A stretch of 64,000 bases of DNA from Neospora caninum Liverpool (GCF_000208865.1 NC_018397.1:3534001-3598000); one strand, 5' to 3'. Shown: positions 51,401 to 63,772, counted from the first letter of the stretch. A program made the numbers and translations. The notes: generated by a model from the sequence alone, not told the origin.

Positions 51401-52413
51401 CACAACTCTTTCAGGGAAACCGTCAGATACGCCTACTCCCCTCGAACAGCTACCAGGGACTCTACCAAAATTCTGCCTTTTTTCTCGACCGTCCTTACCG
51501 TGCAACGTGTGGTCCGTGCCTGAGCCTTCGGCGCATGCAGCGTGTGAAGAGAGAGATCGAGAAAGGCCAACTCATACGGAAAAACACCGACACGGAAAAT
51601 ACGGTCTCCGGCGCCTGTCTGTGCCTCTCTGCGATCGCCTGCAATTGCCTTCTTCAGCAATATGTGTGGAAAGGCGACAGCGCTACAGTCTGTTTCATGA
51701 TCAGCGACGTTCACACAAACCGATGGCAGTGAGCAGCGCCGGGCGCCTCAAGGGGCGAGTGTCGGTTTTCCGGGAGACAGACATCTCCGCGCCGTGTTGT
51801 TTGAAGCGTCGAAACTCGGCAGAAACAAAACCGAACAGGTCGAGGCGTCGCTCACTTTCAAGCCCCCACGCACTGGGTCAAGGAAAGGCGATGCCAGCGG
51901 AGCAACCAGGGAAAAGAGCGGAAGACTAGCAGAAGAGCCGAGGGGACAGCGAGAGTCCGAGAGGAAACTCGTCGCGAGAAAAGGAATTCAAGTGAAGCTC
52001 TCTCGCTTGAACGGACAGACTATCCTCACGTGGAACGGTTTGCTGAACGAGAAGATGGACCGCGCGCGCGGAGACAGGCGGGATGAAGAGAGAGACGTGC
52101 TAACGCCGCGAGGAGCCGCAGGCGACGAACGCAGAGAAAAAAGAAGCGTCACACAGAGGACACGGAAATAATGTGAACTTGAAAAGTAAACAGCACGGTA
52201 ACGTCCACTCCCAGCTGCCGCGACGTACTAGGTATGGCAGCCGGTACAGAAAAAGTGTTCATTCGATCGTGACTATTTCGAGGCTAAAAAGAAGGAAAGG
52301 CTTGAGAAAAAAGACAAAAGCGTTTCCCCACGTGCGCTCGCAAAATTGCCGTCGGGGAAGGTAAAAACAACGAATGAACAGGAAAGAGCTAAAAAGAGGA
52401 AAGGGGCGTTTGG
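48461..52413. promoter_or_regulatory. Spacer and upstream region of the DUF7164-like gene
   Basis: About 3.95 kb lies between the DUF7164-like start codon and the stop of the next minus-strand gene. It should hold the DUF7164-like promoter and 5' UTR and the neighbour's 3' UTR. Open frames up to 255 codons (for example 48582-49349 +) have no family motif or splice support. A TA array is at about 50582-50604. I see no gene. Confidence 0.4.
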
Positions 52414-55400
52414 TCACTTTTCGCGAGTCGCGAAAGCTGAAGCACGATGAAGATCGGCGTGTTCTCGAAAGCCTGTCTCGACATCGATCGATTGCAATGT
52501 GCCCATGTAGGGTGGACGATCGCCTGAACGCGGAAGGCGCATGGAGCAAACAGAGCGCATGAAAAAGGGAAAGCGTGACCGAACCCCAAAGAAAATGTTC
52601 GTGCAAGAACAAAACCGCGAGAGCTGCTGCTTTCTTCTGAAGTACGAACCGGCACACCAAAAAAAGCAGTTTCAAAGACACGGGGTACGCAAAAGAGCCA
52701 AAACGTTGTCGAGTCCCTCTCCTTTCCCGAATAGAGGTCTATCCCCTTCCTACTCTCTCTCTCTCCACTTTCTCGTGCTTCACATTCCTCAGCTTCTCCT
52801 TCCCCTTTGCATCTTGTCCAACCCGTAGTTCCCGTCTGTCTTTCCTCTCCCTTCTCTGCCTTCTCTCTCCTTTTCATTCCGTCTGTCTTTCTCGCTTCTC
52901 TCCGTTTTGCTGCCTTGCCGTCTTCGCCGGTCTGTCCACACCGGCACTTACCGATGAGGAGAATTTTGCCACTCGAGGAATCTTCCGAGGAAAGAAACCA
53001 CCCTGCGGAGACAGCAAAAAGCACGCATAGTCGCACAGTGAGGGCCCGATCGACGAAACCGGCGGCAGATCAGAGTTTCACAGAGAAGGATCCCCAAGCT
53101 CTCCAGGGCCCCAAGCGAAAGTCAAGGAAGGGAAGCGGGAGTTGCCAGCGCGGCGAACCACACAGACGGAAGGTCACACCCAGAAGAAAAAACGGGACGG
53201 ACACGCGAGTGAAGAGAAGAACGAGCGCGGAATCGAAACTCGAGGCACAGCGACACTGGCCAAAGTGGCCGAAAGACAAATCGAGAAACAGCGCTGCGTC
53301 CTCCTACGCGTCCACCTCTCGGTGGAAAACGCAGCACGCACCCATCACCTAGATTCGCCAAGAATCTACCTGCCTTGTTTTGGGAACGAATCTCGAATCG
53401 TTGCATATCTCTTCTCCCCTCGGAAAGGGTACAAAGCCAAGCGGCCGCGCGCCGAGCACCTCGTGTCTTACCAGTTCTACAGACACACTTTCGAGCTCAT
53501 GGGAGGCCATACACCTCGCGAAGAGGTTCTTCTGTCTGTTGCTCTTCCGCCCTTGGCCTTTGTTCTTTCCTTGGCGCTTCTCTTCTCCTCCCTCGGCTCC
53601 CCCCTCTACTCTCGCCTCCCCCCTCTACTCTCGTCTCTCCAGCCTTTCGTCTCTCGCCTAGGCCGCCGGCCGAGGAGTCCCCCCTCCAGTCGCACTCCGG
53701 CTCCGCGTTTCGAAACTCCAGACGTACCGTCCCCCCCTTCACCCCCGGCGCCTCTTACCGGATTGGAAGTCCCGAAATCGAAGGCTGAACTTTAGCTGCA
53801 TGGTGTCTGCGTGCATCGAAGTGAGGACGAGGTCTTGCGCCCTCCAGTGGTCAAAGGAGAACAAGACAACAGAGCTATTGCGCGCGTCGTAGTGCAGCCA
53901 GACTCCTCTCCAGGCGGCTTCGGCAGGTGCGCCGTCGCCCAGATCTATCGCCACTTGGTTCCGTACTTCTCGGCATTCCGTAACTTCCCGGTAGCTCTCC
54001 TCGAGGGACACCGCGGCGATGCACAGCGAAGCGTCTCGACCCTGCATCCCCCAGAGCGAAGAGAAGGCGTTTTCTAACGGCGCGACCGGTTGGGCGAAAC
54101 GCGCAGGAGCCGCGGGATCCCCTCCGCCTCTCTCCGTCCCGACTGGCGACGCTGCGTCCTCAGCTGCGGCTCGGCGCTCCGCCTGTCGCCTGCTCAACTC
54201 ACCAGGCTCTGGATGAAGAGACAAAGAGGGCTCCACAGGGAGGGACTCGTCGCCTGCTCGTTCCCCGCCTCCGGGTCTAGGTGCGACGTCTTCCGGCTCT
54301 CCCCCGCGAAAACCGGAGCCTTCGCCCCCGGCGGCGCCCCGTCCGTCCGCACTTGACATCCGGCGAGTCGGTCCCGGCACGTCTTCGCCCTCGCCGGTTG
54401 CTGACGGTCTTCGGGGAACAGGCTGCGCGAAGAACAGACGACTGCCGGCTGTGTCGAGAGCGAGAAGTTGCCGAACAGGGTTGCCGCAAAAGTAGGCCAC
54501 AGTGCCGACGTCGCGCAGAGCGCGCGGGCGTCGCGTCCCTGCTTCATCTCGCCGCTCCGTGCCTTCTCTCGCCTTTCGGGAGCCGCCCGCTTCGTCCCGG
54601 TCGCCGAGCCCGAAGTGCGAAGCGAGAGAAGAACTGGAGCTGGGCGAAAGAGGGGACGCGCGGAGGCTAGCGTAGTGCTGCACATTTGCAGTCACGCGGT
54701 CCATGTATCTCTGGATGCTCCCAACACTCAGGCCGCTGACGACGTGGATGCAGTGCAGGCTGGTTGAGTCCTCGCCTGCGTCTCCGCGCGGCGCTGCGCC
54801 GACCGCTGCCCCAGCCGTGGCTGCTGGCGGAGCCATGCAGGTCCAGGAGATGTCGAGGAAGGAGGGTTGTGCGGCGGGGAGCCCTCCCGAGGCGTCCCCG
54901 TGGCTTCCCAGGACGGACGCAGAGTCGAAGCAAAAGTGGAGTGGAAAACGGACGACCGCGATGAAGCAGTGGTCAGCAAACATCGCCGCACTCGTGCTGC
55001 TGCATCCGGGAAGCCTCACGCGTCGAAAAAGCCGGGAATCCATCACGACGCCCACGATGGACCCTGCGCCGGTCGACAGGCTCCCCGCCCATGCACGCGA
55101 GGCAGCGTCCCCGTCGCCCCCCGGCGAGCCGGTCCCCGGGGCCTGGAGCCCAGACGCCGGAGACACGGACGGAGTGGCTTCGGGGCGCGGTTTGGCTGCG
55201 TCCGTGGGGTCAGGGCCTGCGCTCTCCGGCGCAGAGGCCCGAAAGAAGAGCAACCAGTTGGAGCCCAAGTCCTGTCGGGAGAGCCACTCGGAGGCGACTG
55301 TCTCCGCTGGAAAGGCGAGGTTTTCCGACGGGAGACGGCTGGAAACGGAGACATTTCCCTGGAAAGCGTTTGGCGGCGCGGCGCTGTGGAAGAACCGCGG

Positions 55401-56179
55401 CGAGGCAGCAGAGGCGGGACGCCTCATGCCGAGAGGCTGCGTAAGGAGCGACACATCGTCCAGGGACTCGACGAACGTCGGGAGAACAGAGAAGGCCGGG
55501 TGGAGATACACCAGCTGCAACTGCGAGTGCTCGTCCTTCAAGAAGCTGCCGTGTTCCCAGGGGTACTGCAGAGAAACAGATTCAAAGAAAAAGTGCGGGA
55601 AACATGCGAGAGACCGGCACACGCCAGAACCCCAAAACGCGCAGGCCGGCTACGCGCTCGCACACAGAGGAGACTGAAAGGACAATCGGGAGGAATGCAG
55701 CCTCAAGAATGGGGCAATTCTAAGCCAAGGGGAGAAGCCTTCGACGGGGAAGAGCGCCTGCGCGGCATTTTCACGCGTGTGCTTCCGGGTTTTCCATGCA
55801 CGACGCCAGTTCCAGAGAGGTTTTGAATGAAACCAGGAGGGTTGTCCCAGGCTAGGGGTGCTCTTTTCTGTCTCTTTTAGACTGCCTCCGAAAACGCGTT
55901 TTCTCGTCCACATGCAAACACCCGTCTTCGCCTCTCCTCCTCTCGCCGCACGTTTTCTCCGCGCGAGCCGGCGCCTACCTTGTAGACCACGCGATAGGCG
56001 TTTTTGGAGCTGTGTTCGTACCGCTCTTGCTGGACGCGGATGATGAAGAGAGTCGACAGAACGAGAAACATGGTGGCGCAAAAGCGCACACACTGCGCTC
56101 GCTGGTCGCCGCCTTCCGAGGCCGCGTCGACAGCGCCATCCAGAGCCCCTCCAGCGTTAGGCCGCCGGTGGAACATCAT
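52414..56179 (-). CDS. Unidentified single-pass type II membrane protein
   Basis: I do not recognise the family. The exons (minus) are 56179-55979, 55565-53759, 53002-52952 and 52523-52414, with phases 0, 1 and 1 matching and about 722 residues. Splice signals are good: acceptor TTTCTCTGCAG before exon 2, donors GTAAGAGG and GTAAGTGCC after exons 2 and 3, and acceptor GTCTCCGCAG before exon 3. A hydrophobic segment near residues 31-48 (VRFCATMFLVLSTLFIIRV) follows a soluble 30-residue tail, which suggests type II topology with a large luminal or extracellular part. Conserved-looking stretches include YPWEHGSFLKDEHSQLQLVY, FADHCFIAVVRFPLHFCFD, LHCIHVVSGLSVGSIQRYMD and GTVAYFCGNPVRQLLALDT, separated by Ser/Gly/Pro/Glu-rich insertions. 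The two short terminal exons are the least certain part. It lies on the same strand as the DUF7164-like membrane protein. Confidence 0.62.
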
Positions 56180-58931
56180 CCTCGCGCCTTGGTGTTCACA
56201 CTCCAGAGCCCAGAAACGGAGGAAAACGACTGCTGTAGAGAAAGCGAATCGTGGAGAAAGAGAGTCGTGGAGAAAGAGAATCGTGGAGAAAGCGAATCAT
56301 GGAGAAAGCGAATCGTGAAGAGAATCGTTGAGGAAGAGAGAGAATCGTGGGGAGAATGCCAAGCAAACGTTGGCGAATTGGTGCGTGGAAACCATGTAGA
56401 ACAGGATTCCGCGAATCTCGAATACCTAGTGACCGCGGGAGGGGAAGGAGAGGAGAAGCAGTCCAGAGACACGCAGTGTGAAAAACGCGTGCGCTCTCTT
56501 TAGTGCATGGCTTCACGAAGTAGAAAAGAGGGCGACAAAATGGCGACGACTCTCTCCTCGTCTCTAGTGTCCGTCGCGGTACCGGTAGGCCTCCGCAGAG
56601 AAGAAAGGAGAAGGACCTGGAGCCAGGCGTGAGCCGTGAAAGCTACCCAGAAAGGTACAACTCTGCTCCCTCTGCTCTCTTCCTTTGTTTCCGCTCTCTC
56701 GCCCTCGGCGACTGCCTCTCTTTTCCTCCTCCCTCTCTGAGGACAGAGTAAGAGGGCTTTGTCCCGCGGTTCGCTCTTCCGTCGTGCGCCGCAGAGGATT
56801 CACCACTGTCGAAAAACGGGGCTTTCGGAATCCGTTTTGGAACCGAGGAAAGAGAAACAAAACAGTCGACAGACGATGTGCAGGCGATCTTCCCTTCGAA
56901 CCAGCAGAGGGTCGCCTGAGGATCCTCTCGAGAAAAGAGGACACGAATAAAGGCGAGATTCGCAACACAGCAGAAGAGGGACAAAGCGGCCGCTACGAAG
57001 GAGAGGAAGGGGCTACAGATACGAGCGGAGAGAGAAGAGAAAAGCACGGGGATTTTGCAAGAGATAAGGAAAGCTGGGCTTTCAAGAGAATAAGGTTCAG
57101 AAGAGAGGAAGAGAAGACGTCGAAGTCTGGGCCTAGGCCGGGAAGGGACTTGTGCGTTTCCTCTCCGTATTCTGTTGGCCCGTCGCTGCAAGCTCAGACA
57201 GAGCAGCGCTTCCGAAATACGTGCGGATCGAGAGATCGGCAGTCGGCGTCAGAGAAGAGGGATGTGTCTCCGGAGATGCCTGGAAGCATGAGCGAGACAA
57301 GATCGAGAAGGCCGAGAAAAGGGGAAAGCAGACGGAGAAGATGCAGAAGAAGCCGGAGGTAAAGGAGAGGACACGAAAGCGACAAGCGATAACGACAACG
57401 GACAGATGACGGGTCGCTTCCTGTGGAGGTCAAGACGACGGCTGCCCACCACATCGATGGAGACAGCGCAGCTCACGCGTGTCGAGGAACGGAGAGACGA
57501 GGACGAAGTGGACGCACTTGAGTGAAGTGAACAAAACGAAGGGCGGGAGCCTGGAGAGGCCATCGTATCAAGCTGCAGACGCCACGACGAGACAGAGACG
57601 ACGAGGAGGGCGCGATCTGAGGACGCGAGTGAAAACGAGCGAAGCGGGAAACCAGGGAACACGCGCTGAGAGGAGGATATCCGCCGAGAATCGCGGCTCA
57701 GGGTGGCAGGGCGAGGAAGTCCGGAAGAGAAAAAAAAATAGAAGAACTGGCTTCACGCAAGCAGGTGGGCATTTGAAGAATTTCTCAGCGGTCTTACACA
57801 GAAGAAGCTGAACCCGCAATTCACCACTGCTTGCTCTTTCCTGTCTTCTGAGGGTCTCTGCAGTTCGCGCGGCTGCAGCTCAGCGCAGTCGCCCCCCGTG
57901 GCCTAACTGGCCCTTTCCCCTTCCTAGCTGAGGCTTTCCCCTTCCTCTGTTGAGAAAGGGAAGGGAAAGGCGAGTCGCGCGTTCCCCAGCGGGGCAAGAA
58001 AGACAGAGGGAAGGGAAAGCTTCTCCATTTTCCTCAAGTCCTCCAAGGAGAGGAGGGGACTTCGCGAAGCGCGTTTCGTTCCCTGGTAAGCAAAACTCTG
58101 CAGGCAAGTGCACAGTCCAAAAGGAAGAGCCTGTGGACCAAGAAGCAAGGCGTCAGCGCAGTCTCCACTCAATTTAAGCAGGGAAACGGCGAGAGAACGG
58201 ACTTCCAGTTGACGGCGAACGAAAACGTCAGCGCCGCCTTTGCGCAGAACAAAACGAAGCGGACTGGGCAGAGGCAACCATCTCCGTGCCTGCCAAGAGT
58301 CTCACTTTGCACCTCCAGAAGAAACTCCTAGGAAGTGAAACCTCGGGGAAGTCGGCCTTTCGCTCCTTTCTGTACGTCCGCGTCTATTTGGCACTTTTGC
58401 TTCTTCTCGGACGCCCAGCGTGCGTGGAAAGTCGCGCAGAGGGAACGGTCTCTGTCGCTGTCTCCTCTCTGTCCCTGTTCGGCATCAAGCACGTGTTGCC
58501 TGCCTTCTCGGTCGAGATATCTTTTGTCTCTTTGTGGCTTCGTTTATGTCTTGTACATCCTCTTGAGGTATGCATGTTTGTCAGCGAACGCTTTTCGTCC
58601 TCTCAGTCTCTCGCCTTCCATCCTTCGCTTGTGCTGTGCTGCGCATCCGAGCTACGCAGAAGTATGCGCGCAACGTTGCATTGTGTAGCCCAAGCGTGCG
58701 AGATTCCTTCTTTATCGCACGCTAGTTTGGTGACGCTTTTCTGTGGTCTTGACAACCTAAAGGACAGAGGCCGCTGACGAACTCTGGCGTAACGTCGGCG
58801 TGTTTTGTCACAACCTGTCAATTTTCCGTTTTCGTGCGGTTCGTGTGGTGTGCCCGTTTACAGCCGGCCCACGGACGAGGGGTATAAACCCCCGCTGAAG
58901 AAGTCGTGGAGAGGGTTCTGTCGGCATCAGA
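56180..58931. promoter_or_regulatory. Divergent promoter region upstream of HCCS and the type II membrane protein
   Basis: About 2.75 kb lies between two divergent start codons. Two copies of AGAGACG, matching the WGAGACG element described for Toxoplasma promoters, are at 57493-57499 and 57594-57600. They are about 1.4 kb from the HCCS ATG, so their role is only suggestive. A purine-rich 16-bp repeat lies just upstream of the minus-strand gene. Confidence 0.4.
56238..56350. repeat. 16-bp tandem repeat, about 5-6 copies
   Basis: Imperfect head-to-tail copies of a GAGAAAGCGAATCGTG unit occur with a constant 16-bp spacing (starts at 56238, 56254, 56270, 56286, 56302), degenerating toward 56350. 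They lie 60-170 bp upstream of the ATG of the minus-strand membrane protein, so probably in its 5' UTR or core promoter. Confidence 0.92.
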
Positions 58932-61161
58932 ATGGAGACGAAAAGTGAGGCTTCTGGAAGAGATCTGAGGGACCCGGTCCTTCTTTCTCTGCTCCCTCGA
59001 TTCTCTTCTGTTTCGTCTGCCGGTCATTCAGCAGAATCTTCCCTCGTTCCAGAACCGTCGCGAGGATCCCTCCAGCGGAGCCTCCGCGGTGCCCGCTTGC
59101 ACAGCGTAGATCCTTTGGATCGAGGTGTATGTACACCTGGGATTCGTTCCACTGCGAATGCCAGAGGGGATGTTCCCCCGTTCTCTACTGTTACAAGCGC
59201 CTTCTACAGGGCGTCTTTCTCGTTTTTTCGGCCACCTGTCTTGTCCCTGTTCCCTGCGTCTTCCGGTGTCGCCTTCTGCTCATCCGAACTTCCAAATGTC
59301 TCTCCGAAAGCAGTCCCTTCCACCAGTCCGCGAGCGAATCCTTCAAGCTGCCCCGTCTCGCGTCCCACCGTCACTTCAGCCGGGCAAGGTTGTCCTTTCG
59401 GCCACGGAAAATCCGAACGCGCTGCGTCGGATCTCGTGCCTGCGGGCCCCTCCGACGTTTCCACGGACTCTTCCTCGTCTGGGACCGCGAATGCGGTTTC
59501 TTGCCCCGCGTCTGTGTTCGGGTCTGTGTGTCCGGTAGAGCATGGGTCTTCTGGTGCCTCCCTCTCGGGCAATTCCGCGGAGTTGCCCCAGGAGTGTCCC
59601 ATGAAGAGGCTACCAGTTCGAAAGTCCTTCTTTTCCTCGCTTTTCTCGTCCTCCCCCGCTCCTTCCTCGTGCCCGTATGGTTTGGGCGAGGGCGGCGAAA
59701 ACGCCCAAGGAGTCCAGGTCGAGGTCCCTGCGGGCCTCAGTGACGCTCGAGAGAAGTCGACGATTCCTTCCGTCTCAGGAGAGAACTGGAACTACCCGTC
59801 AGAAAAACAGTTCTACCGGGTGCGTGGCGTGCCTGGAATGCCTCTGTCACGAGCAAAAGAGGAAAGATCGCAACTAAACCACTGTGGGCGACTACCACTT
59901 GCCTGTCAAGCGAGGTGCCCTCGTGGTGAAGCGCTGAAACCAGGGGGGCGTGCAGTCGTGGCTGCTCCGTGTGAGAATGGGCTTTGCTCAGTACCAACTC
60001 TATAAATACATGACCAAATAGCTATTTGCGATGTGTGAAGAGGAAAGCGCGTCACGGCTTCTCCATCGAGCGTAGCAGCTGCGCTGGCAACGATCGCGGC
60101 GCTGCCCACCGACACGCAGTCGGAAGGTGCGAAGAGCCTTTCTTTGCTTGCGTCTCTCTCGGCAGCTTGAGAGAGTCCCAGGCGCCCGAACCGCCGCAGA
60201 GGAGGTGCATATATATCTGGACATTCCTCGGCCTGTCCCCTTTGGGTGTTTTCTTGTGAAGCGTACTCCCCGCTGGCATGTAGCAGGAGGACCGCGAGAA
60301 ACTCGAAAAGAGAAGCGCATGCCGGTGGATGCCATTCAACGCACGGCAGAGTCCACGTGCAGCTTACTCCAGCAAAGTCCTTCTCGACTTCAGGTTTTTC
60401 CGTCTCTTCTCTGGCCCTCGCTTCTTGCGGCCCCGTTTTCTGCTGTCAACCCTGTGTGTACGCCCTTGCCGCGTGGACGCGCGGGACCGTTTTTGCCGTG
60501 CAAGAGGCGCTTCTGGGTTCGTGCACTGGGACTGAGCAGCTCTCGTCGACTCCTGTTGCCGCCTCTCATTTCACGTGTTTGTTGCTTCTGCGTTCCTCAC
60601 AGGTGACGCGAGCGAAGGGCCACCAAGTCGATCCCGGAGACATGCCTGCAATTGTGGCGATTCACAACGCTGTGAATGAGCAGACGTGGACGGAAATTCT
60701 GCGCTTTGAGGCGTTTCACCAACGCGAGTGCGACACGCCGAAGCTCGTGCGCTTTGTTGGCCGACCTGAGGAGTTGACGTTCAAAGCGCGAATCAAGCAC
60801 TTTCTCGGTTACGAGCGGCCCTTCGACCGCCACGACTGGCTCGTCGACCGGTGTGGAACCAAAGTCAGGTATGCGCAGCCATTCATGGGAGCAAGGAGAA
60901 ATGGGAGAAAAGGAGCGACGGAGGCGTTTCTCGCGTTTCTGCGAAGGCAGCGTGGAAAACGGCGCGGAGTTTTCGTGCGTTTGTGGCTTTATTCTTTCCA
61001 GGTACTTGATCGATTTCTACGATGGACGAGCGCCCCCGGAAGAAGAGGCCAGAGGCAAGGTAGCGATCTACATTGATGCCAGGCCGGACGTCCTTAGTCC
61101 TCATGGTCTACGGGACCGTGTGAGAATGTTTCTTACCAAGAAAGGCTGGTTGCAGCGGTAA
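58932..61161 (+). CDS. HCCS: Holocytochrome-c synthase (cytochrome c heme lyase)
   Basis: This enzyme attaches heme covalently to the CXXCH motif of cytochrome c in the mitochondrial intermembrane space. The exons are 58932-59819, 60603-60868 and 61002-61161, with phases 0 and 2 matching and about 437 residues. The catalytic part is clear: NWNYPSEKQFYR, IVAIHNAVNEQTWTEILRFE, the His of EAFHQREC (about H335) that corresponds to the heme-ligating His of human HCCS, LVRFVGRPEELTFKARIK, YERPFDRHDWLVDRCG and RYLIDFYDGR. The N-terminal 284 residues are an extension with six Cys-Pro dipeptides (about residues 140, 154, 191, 200, 222 and 247) in contexts such as GCPFGHG and VCPVEHG. These resemble the CP heme-regulatory motifs found near the N-terminus of yeast and animal HCCS. 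The ATG at 58932 opens the long first exon. Confidence 0.93.
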
Positions 61162-62681
61162 CTTGCTTTGAGTTTAGTGGACACACAACCACGGGCGGCA
61201 AAAACAATCAGAAAATAATCAGAAAGTCTTTCTGTAAAACACCGCGAAACCCGGCTTCCCCCCCATTGTGGCAAGACGTGTCTGCGGAACTCTCTTCTCG
61301 AGAGCCGTTCTGTCGCTCTCCTCGTCGCGCGTCGCCCAACAGGGGGTCTGGCGGTGTGCTTCTTCTTTCGCCGAGTATGGGACTCCCGCGGAGTCTCACA
61401 GTGCTCCGCGAGAAAAGCCTCTCTGTTTCTCTTGTCTCTCTTCATTCCTTTACTGCACATGTTGCGGCCACACAGTCTACGATTCCAGTGGGGCCGACCA
61501 CGTAGCGTTTTCCCTGGAGAGGACCAAGACTACGCTGAGTAGTGGGTGTGTGTCTCCTGGAGGGGGACGGGGTTCGTCGTTCTCCCTGGAGCCCAGCAGC
61601 CAGGTGCTCACTGAAAACGGAGGAGGGCGCAGAGTTTTTTCAGGCGAATGCATTGGACGAAACATTCCCCCCGTCGCTTCAGTTCAGAGTTTGTAGAGTT
61701 GGCTTCTAGGTGGCTGTGATTAGGTTGCCCCCGTCCGTAATTTCGCTGTTGGGTGCTTCGGAAACCACGCCCCCGATACGCCTGTTGTCTGTAGCTGTCT
61801 CAAACGCAACAAATCTCCAGGAAGCGAAATCGAGACACAGACACAATAACTGCCTTCCACTAAAAATGTCAATTTCAAGTGGAGCGCTCCCCTTTAGCAG
61901 CATTTGTTTCTCAATAAGCCAACGGTCAGTGGATACACCCGCGAACGCGCAGCCCACATCAGGAGCTAGAAATCCGCTGATGCAACTAGAATTATTTGAG
62001 GAATGCAGTCTCGAGTGAGACAGCTGTTTGACATTATGACACAAGCATTCTTATGTGTAGCCAAAAGAAGCGATTCAACGTGATCCAGAGTAGACGTTCT
62101 TTGGCCTGTGGAGCGGTCGTCAGAAAACATGTACGGACAAAGCACCTCCCAAAGGAATCGAAGACTGGCGCATGCGAAATCGGCAGGAGACCATTCAAGC
62201 TCACAACTTTGGAACCGAAATCCGGTTCTTCCGGAGTTCCTGAAAATGTCTCCCGAGTGGAAAACTGAATAACCAGTCATACAAAAGCGTACTTCCCGCC
62301 ACGAAGACGCATCGTCTTCGATCATACCTAGACGTGTTAAAGAAGCCTTCATACGAAAAAGGAGGGGTCCCGAATTTTGTGCGAACATTCCGGTTGCTTC
62401 GATTTACGCATTCCATGGCTCCAGCGATAAGTCGGCCACAGAAACATCTGGAGAGGAGTTGTATCCGGAAACTCTGAGGACGCTTTCTGTTGGCTGCGTC
62501 GCTCTGTGCGTTTTCGTCCTTTTCTTCTCATCTCCTTCCCCATCAATTCTTCATTCTCAGTTTCTCCACCGTCGTCTTCGGTCCTTGTCTGCTTCAACGT
62601 CTTCACCCATTACCAGCATGAAGAAGCACCACGCCGATGTCACCCACACGCAAACTGTCGAATCTTAACGGGCATTTTTCC
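61162..62681. other. Convergent intergenic region (3' UTRs)
   Basis: About 1.5 kb lies between the stops of HCCS (+) and the U2AF65-like gene (-). No frame has a recognisable motif and I see no other feature. Confidence 0.6.
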
Positions 62682-63772
62682 TCATTCTGAGCACGTTGTG
62701 CTGGCGCTGATGCGTCCCACAATACCACCAGTCACAGAGCTGTCGTAGTGGGTGTGGCTGTCGGATTCTTCTTTTGTTCCGTCCACTCGTGGGTGGTCCT
62801 TGGTGTTTCCCTCCGATGGAGCCTCTGAGGCTGGCTGTGGCTGAGGGCCGTACGTAACTCTAGCGATTGTGGGAGACGTCGTTTGCGGCCCGCAATTTAG
62901 AAAGGCGAGTGCGGCTGCAGCGCCGGCAGTACATGCACCGATCCTATCTTTGTCGCCTCCGGCGGCTTCACTGGCCACTGCAGCTACATTAGCCGTCAAC
63001 GTAAGGGGTTGTGGTTGCAGGCCTTCGAGAGCCTTCTCAAAAACTTGACTAAGAAGCGGAGTTGCGTGCTGGTGGAATGTCTGACGCCACGCGAGCTCAT
63101 TGAAACGCTGAAGTTGGAGAGGCTTGCCGTCGTACATTCTCCCGGAGAATGCTGTATACGAAAAAAAGCAGATGTGAAGAACACGACATTGCTTCAACCT
63201 ACATAGTACAGGAAGCATATATGAAGCCCTGCAGTGAATGTGCGCAATGTCCCTCGTCACTGTATCTGTCTGTTTACTTGAAGCCTCCGTCTGCGTCAAC
63301 ACTACGTCAGGCAAAGTGGGAACGACTGAACACGATTATAAAGGTTCATGTTGGATGTCTCCCAAGAATCAATAACGCAAGATAGAATTGTACACGCAAC
63401 TGTAGCCAGTTGCTCGAAGTACGGTTCTTTCTGGTACATGTGCAGCTGTTCAGACTCTTGGGTAAACTAGTGGGTCACCCCATCGATATGTGCTTCTTTC
63501 GCACGCCCCTGCAGAACAGAGAATAAAGTTAGCTGAAGCAACAACTTACTCAGTATAATATGATCTGCCTGGATGCAAGAGGCGTATTCAAGGTATATAT
63601 CGCCGACGGTGACAGACGGGAGATATTGTTCCAGTTCCGGGCGGATTATGAGTGCTGCAAGAGCGTGTCCGCACTTGTTGCATTCGGTTAGGATATCATT
63701 AAGAATCTCATCATATTCCTCATCCTTCTCGATTTTCGACGGACACGCAATGTGAACGACGCGAGAAGGTTG
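62682..63772 (-). CDS. U2AF65-like splicing factor, C-terminal UHM domain (5' part missing)
   Basis: These are the last two exons (minus: 63772-63550 and 63151-62682, phase 1 joining to Thr) of a protein with a U2AF homology motif, an RRM variant that binds Trp-containing peptides of SF1 and SF3B1 in 3' splice-site recognition. The first exon reads QPSRVVHIACPSKI, then EKDEEYDEILNDILTECNKC, then VGDIYLEYASCIQADHIIL, matching the U2AF65 pattern of acidic DEEYEEI, ECSKYG and KIFVEF. The second begins TFSGRMYDGKPLQLQRF, the position of the TGRKF motif. It then carries a tail of about 130 residues rich in Gln, Pro, Ala and Ser that is absent from human U2AF65. The two upstream RRMs should lie beyond the right edge. 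PUF60- or RBM39-like UHM proteins are alternatives. Confidence 0.78.

Noticed and set aside
53142..53795. 217-codon plus-strand open frame
   Set aside because: It has no motif and overlaps the 3' end of exon 2 and an intron of the minus-strand type II membrane protein, whose splice sites and phases are consistent.
56643..57191. 182-codon minus-strand frame upstream of the type II membrane protein
   Set aside because: It has a hydrophobic stretch but also Arg/Ser-rich low complexity, no splice support and no family match; it is more likely promoter or 5' UTR sequence.
61690..63400. Possible insertion of mitochondrial DNA, common in Toxoplasma nuclear genomes
   Set aside because: The lower G+C content prompted a look, but no cytochrome b, cox or fragmented rRNA sequence was recognisable and part of the segment is a coding exon.
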